The notes beneath the pieces were generated by a model. The model was not told where the DNA came from. It saw nothing but the letters and a program-made list of their open reading frames with translations, and did no database searches. Shown piece by piece: positions 49,169-57,733 of a stretch of 64,000 bases of DNA. The stretch is taken from positions 62,001-126,000 of the forward strand of contig DASVRA010000031.1 of the NCBI GenBank assembly GCA_036388855.1, given 5' to 3'. The stretch's first letter is position 1. Each line of letters starts with the position of its first letter. The position numbers and the translations under genes are program-made. Origin of the DNA: DASVRA01 sp036388855. Its GTDB lineage: Bacteria; Pseudomonadota; Alphaproteobacteria; Caulobacterales; Caulobacteraceae.

Positions 49169-49535
49169 GGGGTCCGTCCGGTATGTTGTGCGCGACCATG
49201 GCGAAGGGGGAGGCCGCCACGGCTCAAAGGCTTGTCTGCGCTTAGGAAAGCACGGGAACAGGCGGCGGCGCGAACACCCCCGGCCCGAAGCCGCGCGGGA
49301 GATAGCATCTGCCCCTGCCATCCGCAACCGGCGCCTATCGCTCTCCTGTTCTCGGGAGAGGGGGCGCCCACGCAGCGGGTGGGAAGTGAAAGCCGGTGCT
49401 GGTCAAGACGGACCAGCGCCTGCGGTCTCAGACAAGACTTCCAGTTGGCCTCCGGCGCTCTTGTTTAGCTTGTGGATCCATAGATTCCAGGCCTAGGGTC
49501 GATCTGGGCCGTTCGGGTCGTGGGGCTGTACTAAC
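49169..49535. other. Intergenic region between divergent atpH and RTX gene
   Basis: These 367 bp must hold the promoter of the atp operon (minus strand) and that of the RTX-like gene (plus strand). No convincing -35/-10 pair or CtrA box was found. A hairpin CTCTCC (49341-49346) / GGAGAG (49355-49360) with an 8-nt loop is visible. No open frame on either strand resembles a protein. Confidence 0.5.
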
Positions 49536-52442
49536 ATGTCGTCTTTTCCGGGTACGATCGGCAACGACAGCATCAAAGGCACCAACAGCGGCGACACCAT
49601 CAATGACGGCGGCGGCGGCTTCGACACGCTCGACGGCGCCGGCGGGGCCGACAAGATCACCGTCACCGGCGGCCTGGACTCGGTCATCGGCGGCGCTGGC
49701 GATGACCTGCTGATCGTCGACTACTCCGCCGACACCGGCAGCTTCCGGATGAACGGCGCCAGCTTCACCGACACCTTCGACACCTCCGTCGTGTTCAGCG
49801 AAATCGAGCGCTTCGACGTCACCTTTGGATCGGGCGCGGACATCATCGTGCTGGGCGACGGCAAGGACATCGCCAGCATGGGCGCGGGCGACGACTCCAT
49901 CAACACGCTCAAGGGCGCCGCCACCGTGGACGGCGGCGCAGGCGGCAACGACCTGTGGCTCGCCGACTTCAGCGACACCTCGGCCGCCATCAAACTCAAC
50001 CTGAACCTGGTGTCCTCCAGCCTCGGCAACGGCAGCCAGGTCACTAACGTCGAACGCGTCAACATCACCGGAAGCACGGCCGGGGACACGCTGATCACCC
50101 GCACGGGCGCGCCGAATGACGGTTTCAGCGATGTGGTGCGCGGCCTGGACGGCGACGACCGGATCGTCGTGGGCGGCGGCCTCGACACGGTGGACGGCGG
50201 CGCCGACACAGACACCCTGGTCATCGATTACGCGACCGACACCGGCAGCTTCGGCATGTCCGGCTCGATCATCTCCGACTTTTCCAGCACTTCGGTCTCC
50301 TTCACCGACATCGAGCGGTTCGACGTCGCCTTCGGCTCGGGCTCCGACACCATCGTGCTGGGCGACGGCGCCGACACCGCCAGCATGGGGACGGGTGACG
50401 ATTCCATCGACACCAAGAAGGGCCAGGCGATCGTCAACGGCGGCGCCGGGGGCAACGACCGCTGGCTGGCGGACTACAGCGACACGTCGGCCGGGCTCGT
50501 CCTCGACCTGAACAAGTCGCTCTCGACCTTTGCCGACGGCAGCGAGATTCGCGGCATCGAACGCGTCAACCTGACCGGGAGCACCGGCGCCGACCTGATC
50601 ATCACCCGCACGGGCAATCCCGACGACGGTTTCGTCGATGTCGTGCGCGGCTTCGACGGCGACGACCGAATCGTGGTCGGCGGCGGCCTGGACCAGGTCG
50701 ACGGAGGGCTCGGCGATCACGACACCTTGGTCATCGACTACGGGAGTGACGCCGGCAGCTTCAAAATGTCCGGCTCGATCATCTCCGACTTCTCCAACAC
50801 CTCGGTCTCCTTCACCGGCATCGAGCATTTCGACGCCACCTTCGGCTCCGGCGCCGACACCGTCGTGCTGGGCGACGGCGCCGACACGGCCAGCATGGGG
50901 ACGGGCGACGACTCCATCGACACCAAGAAGGGCAAGGCGAACGTCAACGGCGGCGGCGGCAACGGCGACCGCTGGCTGGCCGACTACAGCGACACCTCGG
51001 CCAACGTTGTCCTTAACCTGAACAAAGCGCTCTCCACATTCGTCGATGGCAGCCAGATCCGCGGCATCGAGTGCGTCAACCTGACCGGCAGCGCCTCCGG
51101 CGACCTGATCATCACCCGCACGGGCGCCCCCGATGATGGGCTCAGCGACACTGTCCGGGGCTTCGATGGCGACGATGTGATCTTCGTCGGCGGGGGCATC
51201 GACTCGGTCGACGGCGGCAACGGTAACGACTTCCTGGCCATCGACTATACGAACGACACCGGCAGCTTCCGCGTTTCGGGCGCGAACATCTCGGACTTCT
51301 TCAACACATCCGTGGCTTTCACCGGGATAGAAAGGTTCGCCGTCAATCTGGGCTCGGGCAACGACAACATCTTCACCGGCGCCGGCGACGACGCGCTCCG
51401 GGGCCGGGCCGGCAACGACACGTTGAGCGGCCTTGACGGCGCCGACACCATCGAAGGCGGCGCGGGCGACGATGTCCTGGACGGCGGCGGCGGCGACAGT
51501 GACGTGCTGGACTACGCCTTTGCGGCGGGGGGCGTGACCGTCAGCCTCAACATCGTCGGAAACCAGAACACCGGCGGCGCCGGCAGCGACAACATCATCG
51601 GGTTCGAAAACCTGACCGGCTCCGATCACGGCGATACCCTGGCCGGCAACCTCGACGACAACATCCTGGTCGGCGGCAAGGGCGGCGACAACATCGCCGG
51701 CCTGGACGGCAATGACGTGGTCGAAGGCGGCGCCGGGGCGGACACCCTGAACGGCAACGCCGGCGAGGACGCCGTGAGCTACCGGGGGGCCGAAGCGGGC
51801 GTGAAAGTCAGCCTCAAGCTCACCGGCGCGCAAAACACGGGTGGCGCGGGCACGGATAGGATCGCTGGTTGCGAAAACGTGTTCGGCTCCGACTTCGACG
51901 ACACGCTGACGGGCGCCGGCGACGACAACTTCCTGCTGGGCGCCAAGGGCGACGATGTGCTCGAGGGGCTCGCCGGTGATGATGTCCTTCAGGGCGACAG
52001 CGGCGATGACCGGCTCGTCGGAGGCGGGGACACCGATGTCCTGTTCGGGGGCAACGGCGAAGACCAACTGTTTGGCGACTCCGGCGTTGACATCCTCAGG
52101 GGCGGCGGGGGTCATGACGTACTGGAAGGCGGCGCCAGCACCGACTCCTTCCAGTTCACCGCCCTCACCGACTCCGCCCCCGACGCCCAGGACCTGATCA
52201 CCGACCTCACCGACCAGGACCTGATCCAGTTCATCGGCATCGACGCCGACGCCACCCAGGCCGGCGAGCAGACCTTCGAGTTCGTCTCAAGCGTCGGCGA
52301 TGGCGCGGGCGAGGCGACCCTGATCTACAGCGCCGACCAGAACCGCACCGTGCTGCGCCTGTACGTGGACGGCGACAACACGGCCGACATGATCATCGCC
52401 ATGGTCGGCGATCAGACCGGTTTCGACGGCTTCGTCATCTAG
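49536..52442 (+). CDS. Large modular RTX-like exoprotein
   Basis: This 968-residue Asp/Gly/Ser/Thr-rich acidic protein lacks a classical signal peptide. Residues about 45-610 consist of three complete 169-170-residue modules and part of a fourth, each with GGxDxVDGG, LVIDYxxDTGSF, ISDFxxTSVSFTxIERF, VLGDGxDxASMGxGDDSID, WLADYSDTSA and RVNLTGSxxxDLIITRTG. Residues about 610-870 are classical GGxGxDxL Ca-binding repeats. The C-terminal 100 residues end in TGFDGFVI and resemble the tail of the protein at 37163, a likely type I secretion signal. Function is unknown: adhesin, S-layer-like or matrix protein are possibilities. Confidence 0.83.
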   Translation: MSSFPGTIGNDSIKGTNSGDTINDGGGGFDTLDGAGGADKITVTGGLDSVIGGAGDDLLIVDYSADTGSFRMNGASFTDTFDTSVVFSEIERFDVTFGSGADIIVLGDGKDIASMGAGDDSINTLKGAATVDGGAGGNDLWLADFSDTSAAIKLNLNLVSSSLGNGSQVTNVERVNITGSTAGDTLITRTGAPNDGFSDVVRGLDGDDRIVVGGGLDTVDGGADTDTLVIDYATDTGSFGMSGSIISDFSSTSVSFTDIERFDVAFGSGSDTIVLGDGADTASMGTGDDSIDTKKGQAIVNGGAGGNDRWLADYSDTSAGLVLDLNKSLSTFADGSEIRGIERVNLTGSTGADLIITRTGNPDDGFVDVVRGFDGDDRIVVGGGLDQVDGGLGDHDTLVIDYGSDAGSFKMSGSIISDFSNTSVSFTGIEHFDATFGSGADTVVLGDGADTASMGTGDDSIDTKKGKANVNGGGGNGDRWLADYSDTSANVVLNLNKALSTFVDGSQIRGIECVNLTGSASGDLIITRTGAPDDGLSDTVRGFDGDDVIFVGGGIDSVDGGNGNDFLAIDYTNDTGSFRVSGANISDFFNTSVAFTGIERFAVNLGSGNDNIFTGAGDDALRGRAGNDTLSGLDGADTIEGGAGDDVLDGGGGDSDVLDYAFAAGGVTVSLNIVGNQNTGGAGSDNIIGFENLTGSDHGDTLAGNLDDNILVGGKGGDNIAGLDGNDVVEGGAGADTLNGNAGEDAVSYRGAEAGVKVSLKLTGAQNTGGAGTDRIAGCENVFGSDFDDTLTGAGDDNFLLGAKGDDVLEGLAGDDVLQGDSGDDRLVGGGDTDVLFGGNGEDQLFGDSGVDILRGGGGHDVLEGGASTDSFQFTALTDSAPDAQDLITDLTDQDLIQFIGIDADATQAGEQTFEFVSSVGDGAGEATLIYSADQNRTVLRLYVDGDNTADMIIAMVGDQTGFDGFVI
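49671..51370 (+). repeat. Tandem 507/507/510-bp modules inside the RTX-like gene
   Basis: Equivalent glycine codons of the GG-[LI]-D motif fall at 49671, 50178, 50685 and 51195, giving periods of 507, 507 and 510 bp. Modules two and three are nearly identical even in DNA, for example through GTGCTGGGCGACGGCGCCGA near 50354 and 50864. This points to recent duplication or gene conversion. The fourth copy breaks off near 51370, where ordinary RTX repeats begin. Confidence 0.85.
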
Positions 52443-52456
52443 GGCGCGGGCGCCGC

Positions 52457-53701
52457 CTAGGCCCCCAGCCGTGCAGCGGCCTGGCGCAGGCGCTCGAGCG
52501 CCGCGGCCCGGTCGCGCGGAAAGCCCGCCTCGATCCACCAGCGCTCCACCTCGCGCAGGGCCTCGCCGATATTGGGGCCTGGCGGAAGGCCGAGGGCGAC
52601 GGCGTCCTCGCCGGTGACGGGCAGCGCAGGGCGCCTCCAGACGGCCGCGGCGGCAAGGAGCTCTGGCAGGCGCCGGGGCGGGATGGGCGCCGCCGCCGCC
52701 GCGAGCTGGACCTGGTCCGAGAACGCACGCGGGCCCAGCCGGTATAGGGCGCGGCGGACCTCGACTGGTCCAAGAGGGGCGAGATCGATGTCCATCGGCC
52801 GCGCGGCGGCGACGAGCCTCTCCGCCTGGGCGTTCGACAGGCGCAGCCGCGCGGCGGCGTCCGCCGCCGCTTCGGGGTCCCGGGGCAGCAGGGCGGCCAG
52901 GCGCAATTCGGCGTCCGGCGTCGCGTGGCGGTCCCGCTCAAGCGCGACCAGCCGCTCGAACCGCCAGATGTCGGCGACCTCGGGCAGAACTTCCGCCAGC
53001 ACCCCGGATCGCCGCATCAGCCGCACCGCCGGGCGCGGGTCGTCCGCGGCAAGAAGCTTGAGCAGCTCCTTGGAGACACGCTCCGCCGACAGGGTGTTTA
53101 AGCCGCCCTTCAAGGAGGCGCAGGCGGCCAGCCCTCGCGGGTCCGGCTCGCCCTTGCCGTACCAGGCGAAGAAGCGAAAGAAGCGCAGGATGCGCAGGTA
53201 GTCCTCGCGGATGCGCTGCCCGGCGTCGCCGACGAAGACGATGCGGCCGTCCCGGGCGTCGGCCACGCCCGCGCCTGTCGGGTCGAACAGCGCTCCGTCG
53301 AAGGCGGCGTAGACGGCGTTGAGCCGGAAGTCGCGGCGCTGGGCGTCCTCGTTCCAATCGGTCGTGAACGCGACCACCGCCCGGCGGCCGTCGGTCTCCA
53401 CGTCGCGGCGCAGGGTGGTGACCTCGAATGGTTTGCCGCCGGAGACGACGGTGACGGTGCCGTGCTCCACTCCCGTGGGGACCGGCTTCAGCCCCGCGGC
53501 GCGAGCCGCGTCGGTCACCTGCTCGGGCGTCAGCACGGTGGCGATGTCGACATCCTCCACCGGCAGGCCCATCAGCGTGTTGCGCACGCAGCCGCCGACG
53601 AAGCGGGCGCAGCCGGGGCCGCCCCGCACCTCCAGCGCCTCGACCACCGCGCGCGTGGCATGCGCCGTCATCCAGGGCTGGAGGCCCAGGCTCTCGCTCA
53701 C
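52457..53701 (-). CDS. CCA tRNA nucleotidyltransferase / poly(A) polymerase family protein
   Basis: This 414-residue class II nucleotidyltransferase has the G-rich motif FVGGCVRNTLMG (near residue 34) with the catalytic DVDIA just after (near 50), RRDFRLNAVYAAFDG (near 124) and RIREDYLRILRFFRFFAWYG (near 166). The C-terminal helices are less conserved. It probably adds or repairs the CCA end of tRNAs. The GTG start overlaps the Nudix gene by 4 nt. The operon DUF1285-Nudix-CCA enzyme is common in alphaproteobacteria. Confidence 0.9.
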   Translation of the reverse strand: MSESLGLQPWMTAHATRAVVEALEVRGGPGCARFVGGCVRNTLMGLPVEDVDIATVLTPEQVTDAARAAGLKPVPTGVEHGTVTVVSGGKPFEVTTLRRDVETDGRRAVVAFTTDWNEDAQRRDFRLNAVYAAFDGALFDPTGAGVADARDGRIVFVGDAGQRIREDYLRILRFFRFFAWYGKGEPDPRGLAACASLKGGLNTLSAERVSKELLKLLAADDPRPAVRLMRRSGVLAEVLPEVADIWRFERLVALERDRHATPDAELRLAALLPRDPEAAADAAARLRLSNAQAERLVAAARPMDIDLAPLGPVEVRRALYRLGPRAFSDQVQLAAAAAPIPPRRLPELLAAAAVWRRPALPVTGEDAVALGLPPGPNIGEALREVERWWIEAGFPRDRAAALERLRQAAARLGA

Positions 53702-54297
53702 CCGCGCCTCGCGAAGGCCGGCGCCTCAGGCGCATGGAGGCGGCGGTAGAGGCTGTGCAGCATTGCCGCGGTGGCCCCCCAGATGAACCGCTCCCCCCAG
53801 GGCATGGCGAGGGTGCGGTAGCTGCGCCCGTCGGGGCCGGCGACCTGGTGCTCGCGGTGGTTGGCGGCGTCCATCAGGAAGTCGAGCGGGACCTCGAACA
53901 CCTCGGCCACCTCTTCGGCGCTGGGGACCGGCTCGAACTCCGGCGGGATGAAGCCCACGACAGGCGTGGCGCAGAACCAGCCGCCAACGCGGAAGGGCTC
54001 CAGCAGGCCGGCCACGTCTACCGCTTCTGGAGGCAGGCCGATCTCCTCGTGCGCCTCCCGCAGCGCGGTCTCCCAAGGCGTCTCGCCTGGGTCGGTGCGG
54101 CCGCCGGGGAAGGCGATCTGGCCAGCGTGGCGGCGCAAGGTTTCCGGCCGCAAGGTGAGCAGCACATGCAGCCCATCGGCCCGCTCGACCAGCGGCGCCA
54201 GCACCGCCGCGCGCTCGGTGTCCGGCGGCAGCGGCGGCTCGCGCCAGCTCTCCAGCGGGTCCAGGCGCGAGGCGATGAAGTCGCGCTGGGCGCTCAC
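53698..54297 (-). CDS. Nudix hydrolase, CoA pyrophosphatase type
   Basis: This 199-residue protein has the Nudix box G-x5-E-x7-REAHEEIG (GGRTDPGE to AHEEIGL, about residues 82-104), preceded by the CoA-family signature LLTLRPETLRRHAGQIAFPGG in two parts (start near 64). It probably cleaves CoA to phosphopantetheine and adenosine 3',5'-bisphosphate. The start is GTG at 54297, overlapping the DUF1285 stop; an earlier GTG/ATG at 54330 is less likely. It overlaps the CCA gene by 4 nt. Confidence 0.9.
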   Translation of the reverse strand: MSAQRDFIASRLDPLESWREPPLPPDTERAAVLAPLVERADGLHVLLTLRPETLRRHAGQIAFPGGRTDPGETPWETALREAHEEIGLPPEAVDVAGLLEPFRVGGWFCATPVVGFIPPEFEPVPSAEEVAEVFEVPLDFLMDAANHREHQVAGPDGRSYRTLAMPWGERFIWGATAAMLHSLYRRLHAPEAPAFARRG

Positions 54298-54860
54298 CGC
54301 GCAGGCTCCAGCGGGCCGAGGTCGAACCACACGCCGTTGGAAGCGACGCCTAGCCGGCCGCCCTGCGGACTGCCCATCGCCACGAGCTCATAGAATACGG
54401 GTCGGGCGATCAGCGCCTCCAGCCCCGCGCGCACATGCAGGTAAGGGCGCGGCTCGCCCGTGTCTTCGTCCATCTCCACCCGGAGCGGGTGGTCCGGCCC
54501 GGCTTCCACGACGTCGGCGACGTTGGTGGTGAAACGGAGCGTCTGGCCGTCACGATCCACGCGCACGGCGACAAAGGGGGCGTCCTCCACCCGGACCTTC
54601 AGCTTTTCGACCGGCGTGACCAGGTAGAAGCCGTCCTCGTCACGGCGCAGCACGGTGGAGAACAGGCGCACCAGCTCCTGCCGCCCGATCGGCGTGCCCT
54701 CGTGCATCCACAGGCCGTCCTTGCGGATCAGGATGTCGATCTCGCCGCAACGGGGCGGGTTCCACAGGTGCACCGGCGGCAGGGCGCGCGCCCTGCCCTC
54801 GCTCGCGGCCATAGGCTGGCTTTGCGCGGCGGCGATCAGCTGCGACAGCGCGTCCGTCAT
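54294..54860 (-). CDS. DUF1285 protein
   Basis: This 188-residue protein has DUF1285 features: PPVHLWNPPRCGEIDILIRKDGLW (start near residue 28), EGTPIGRQELVRLFSTVLRRDEDG (start near 54), then LVTPVEKLKVRVEDAPFVA (near 80). It is beta-rich and lacks signal or membrane segments. The function is unknown. It is the first gene of a three-gene unit and divergent from the MFS gene with a 78-bp spacer. Confidence 0.88.
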   Translation of the reverse strand: MTDALSQLIAAAQSQPMAASEGRARALPPVHLWNPPRCGEIDILIRKDGLWMHEGTPIGRQELVRLFSTVLRRDEDGFYLVTPVEKLKVRVEDAPFVAVRVDRDGQTLRFTTNVADVVEAGPDHPLRVEMDEDTGEPRPYLHVRAGLEALIARPVFYELVAMGSPQGGRLGVASNGVWFDLGPLEPAR

Positions 54861-54938
54861 GGGCGAGACTTAAGGCTGGCGGGGGCGGCAGGGAAGCTTG
54901 TTGCGCCGCGACGGGGACGGCTAAAAGCTGCCCGGTCC

Positions 54939-56192
54939 ATGAGCCAGCCTCCCTCCCCCTCCGGCGCGGCCGCCCTGTTCGGCCCGGGCCCGTTTCGGCT
55001 GTTCTGGACCGCGCGGTTCCTGGACCTGCTGGCGGTGCCGATGCAGGCGGTGACCCTGGCCTGGCAGGTCTACCAGATCGCGCGCGACCACCTGCACCTG
55101 AGTGTCGAGCAGGCGGCGCTGCAGGTCGGCATCGTCGGGCTGGCGCAGTTCCTGCCGCTGTTCGCCCTGACCTTGAACGCGGGCGCCGCGGCCGACCGCA
55201 CTGACCGACGGCTGATCATGGGTCTTTGCATTGGTGTGGAGATGGTCAGCGTGATCGTGCTGGCGGCGCTGACCGCCGGCGGCCTGCGGACGCTGTGGCC
55301 GATCTTCGCGCTGGCCGCCGTGTTCGGGGCCGCGCGCGCCTTCTTCAACCCTGCCTCGACGGCGCTGGCTCCGATGTTGGTCCCGCGCGAGCTGCTGCCC
55401 CGCGCCATTGCCTGGAACGCGATCAACTGGCAGGCCGCCGCGATCATCGGGCCGGCCGTTGGCGGCTTGCTGTGCGCCGTCTCGCCCGCCCTGTCCTACG
55501 CCGTGGTCGCCGGGCTCTACGCCCTAAGCCTCCTGTTCCTGCTGGCCATGCGCGCCAACACCCGCCCTGAGCCGCGCCACGAGTCCCGCGTGGCCCTGAT
55601 CAAGGAGGGTATCGCCTACGTCTGGCGCGAGAAGATCGTGCTGGGGGCGACCTCGCTTGACCTGTTCGCGGTGCTGCTGGGGGGGGCGACGGCTCTGTTG
55701 CCCGTTTACGCCCGTGACGTTCTGCACGTGGGGCCGACGGGGTTTGGCGTACTCCGTTCGGCCCCTGCCGTCGGGGCCACGGCGGTGGCGGGCTGGCTCG
55801 CCTTCCGGCCGCTCCGACGCCACGCGGGGCCGATGATGTTCACCGGCGTGGCGGTGTTCGGCCTCGCCACTATCGTGTTCGCGCTGTCGAAGGTGATGGC
55901 TCTTTCGCTGGTCGCCTTGGTGGTGCTGGGCGGCGCCGACATGATCTCCGTCTACGTGCGCCAGACCCTGATCCAGCTGGTCACGCCCGACCCTATGCGC
56001 GGCCGCGTGGCGGCGGTCTCCACCTTGTTCGTCGGCGCCTCCAACGAGCTCGGCGAGTTCGAGAGCGGCGTGATCGCCCGCTTCCTCGGCCCCGTCGGCG
56101 CCGCCCTCTTCGGCGGGATCGGCGCGCTGGTGGTCACCGGCCTCTGGGCCAGGCTGTTCCCGAGCCTCAGGAAGGCCGACCGCCTGGTTTGA
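54939..56192 (+). CDS. MFS transporter, EntS/MFS_3-like exporter
   Basis: This 417-residue protein has about twelve membrane helices. N-terminal FRLFWTARFLDLLAVPMQAVTLAW (start near residue 18) and the loop AGAAADRTDRRLIM (near 79), a variant of the MFS A motif, are visible. FFNPASTALAPMLVPRE (near 130) and RGRVAAVSTLFVGASNELGEFESG (start near 350) are typical of the MFS_3/enterobactin-exporter group. The substrate is unknown. The ATG at 54939 is the start; the frame upstream is antisense to DUF1285. Confidence 0.9.
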   Translation: MSQPPSPSGAAALFGPGPFRLFWTARFLDLLAVPMQAVTLAWQVYQIARDHLHLSVEQAALQVGIVGLAQFLPLFALTLNAGAAADRTDRRLIMGLCIGVEMVSVIVLAALTAGGLRTLWPIFALAAVFGAARAFFNPASTALAPMLVPRELLPRAIAWNAINWQAAAIIGPAVGGLLCAVSPALSYAVVAGLYALSLLFLLAMRANTRPEPRHESRVALIKEGIAYVWREKIVLGATSLDLFAVLLGGATALLPVYARDVLHVGPTGFGVLRSAPAVGATAVAGWLAFRPLRRHAGPMMFTGVAVFGLATIVFALSKVMALSLVALVVLGGADMISVYVRQTLIQLVTPDPMRGRVAAVSTLFVGASNELGEFESGVIARFLGPVGAALFGGIGALVVTGLWARLFPSLRKADRLV

Positions 56193-56254
56193 GCCACGCT
56201 TGACCCTCGCGCGGGGGCGGAGCTAAGCCGGAAGCGATTCCAGTGGAGCTCGCC

Positions 56255-57670
56255 ATGAAACGCTTCGTATTCGGACTGGCCGCCGCCGCGCTCGGCACGC
56301 TGTCGCTGGCCACCGCGGCCGCGGCCCAGGAAGGCCGGGGCTACAGCACCCCCGCCGCCCCGCGCGACACCCAGATCCGCGAGACGCCCGAGGCCAAGGC
56401 CACTCGCCAAACGGGCGAGAAGGGCCGCGAGCGCGGGATGAAGGAGGCGCCCGCGCTGGTGTCGCAGTCCGGCCGCACCTGCACCGTGGCCGACGCGATG
56501 TACAAGGGCTCGGCCAAGAACAAGAACGCCGAGGGCAAGACGGTCAACACCGACGTCTACGAAGTGACCTGTCAGGAGGGGCTGGGGCTGATCGTGCTCA
56601 ACGCCGCGGGCACGGTGACCGCCAACGACTGCCTGCAATATCAGACCGCCGCGGCGACCGCCGCCGATCCCGGCAAGGCGTTGACCTGCGCCCTGCCGGC
56701 CAACGCCAATCCGGAGAAGGCTCTGCAGCCCCTGCTGACCCGCGCCGGCTCCCAGTGCCAAGTCGCCAAGGCGCGCTGGATCGGCTACAGCCCGAGCGCC
56801 CTGGTGAACCAGTACGAAGTTGGCTGCGCCGACAATTCGGCCTACATCCTCACGGTGCCGACCGCCGGCTCGCAAAGGCAATTGGCGGCCGACAACTGCG
56901 TCAAGGCCAGCGCCTCGGGCGTCACCTGCCAATACCTGCCGCCCGAGCAGATCCGGACCCAGATCGCGGCCCTCGCCGCCCCCGCCAACCGCCAGTGCCA
57001 GGTGACCCAGGCCCGCTACGTCGGCTCGGCCAGCAGCGGCACGAGCTTCTACGAAGTGGGATGCGCCGACGAAAAGGCCGGCTACATGTTCGAGACCGAT
57101 GCCCAGGGCCGCTTCACCCGCGCCATCGACTGCGCGCGCGCGGCCGGCGTCGGCGGCGGCTGCACCTTCACCAACGCGGTGGTGGCCGAAAGCGAGCAGG
57201 CCGGCACCTACACCAAGCTGGCCGGCCAGGTCGGCTACAAGTGCAACGTGAAGGAATACCGCTCCCTCGGCGTGGATCCCCAGGGGCGGGAAGTGGTCGA
57301 ACTGGCCTGTAGCGACCGCCCGGACGGCGCCATCGTCATGCTGCCCGTCAGCGCCGGACAGAAGGGCGAGGTCTACAACTGCGTCCGCGCCGAGGCCCGC
57401 AGCCTGAAGTGCGGCCTGACCAAGATGGACGCCTCCTACTCCAAGATCACCCAGCAGATCAGCGGCAAGGGCAAGGAATGCTCGGTCAACGCCGCGCGCG
57501 GCATGGGCTCCGACGACAAGGGCAACGAGTACGTCGAAGTCGCCTGCGGCGGCGGCGGCGGCATGGTCGTGGTCTACCAAACCGGGACCGAGGCCGTCGG
57601 CAGCACCATACCGTGCTCGCAGGCCAAGGGCATCGGCGGCGGCTGCAAGCTTCCGGGCGCCGCGGGTTAA
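56255..57670 (+). CDS. Secreted cysteine-rich repeat protein of unknown function
   Basis: This 471-residue protein has a signal peptide (MKRFVFGLAAAALGTLSLATAAAAQ by its ends, cleaved near residue 25). The mature part has five repeats of about 70-80 residues with the pattern C-x-V-x2-A-(x)n-G-(x)n-Y/V-E-V-x-C-x(4-6)-G, then a DC/NC and a further C. Copies start near 74 (RTCTVADAMYKG), 164 (SQCQVAKARWIG), 244 (RQCQVTQARYVG), 328 (YKCNVKEYRSLG) and 405 (KECSVNAARGMG). About four cysteines per repeat suggest disulfides in the periplasm or outside. I do not recognise a named domain. Confidence 0.85.
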   Translation: MKRFVFGLAAAALGTLSLATAAAAQEGRGYSTPAAPRDTQIRETPEAKATRQTGEKGRERGMKEAPALVSQSGRTCTVADAMYKGSAKNKNAEGKTVNTDVYEVTCQEGLGLIVLNAAGTVTANDCLQYQTAAATAADPGKALTCALPANANPEKALQPLLTRAGSQCQVAKARWIGYSPSALVNQYEVGCADNSAYILTVPTAGSQRQLAADNCVKASASGVTCQYLPPEQIRTQIAALAAPANRQCQVTQARYVGSASSGTSFYEVGCADEKAGYMFETDAQGRFTRAIDCARAAGVGGGCTFTNAVVAESEQAGTYTKLAGQVGYKCNVKEYRSLGVDPQGREVVELACSDRPDGAIVMLPVSAGQKGEVYNCVRAEARSLKCGLTKMDASYSKITQQISGKGKECSVNAARGMGSDDKGNEYVEVACGGGGGMVVVYQTGTEAVGSTIPCSQAKGIGGGCKLPGAAG

Positions 57671-57698
57671 GGCGGCCGCTGCCGCTAAGCTGGTGAAA

Positions 57699-57722
57699 GG
57701 CCGCCGGAGCGATCCGGCGGCC
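57699..57722. terminator. Strong bidirectional hairpin between convergent genes
   Basis: GGCCGCCGGA (57699-57708), loop GCGA, TCCGGCGGCC (57713-57722) form a perfect 10-bp stem with a GNRA tetraloop. It lies 29 bp after the cysteine-repeat gene and 12 bp after the end of the convergent dihydroorotase gene, so it can serve both. CCTGTTCTTGG follows on the plus strand, a weak T-rich run. Confidence 0.7.
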
Positions 57723-57733
57723 CCTGTTCTTGG

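Noticed and set aside
49428..52115. 895-codon minus-strand open frame opposite the modular RTX gene
   Set aside because: Its repeats only mirror the tandem DNA modules; the plus-strand reading has RTX motifs and a secretion-type C-terminus.
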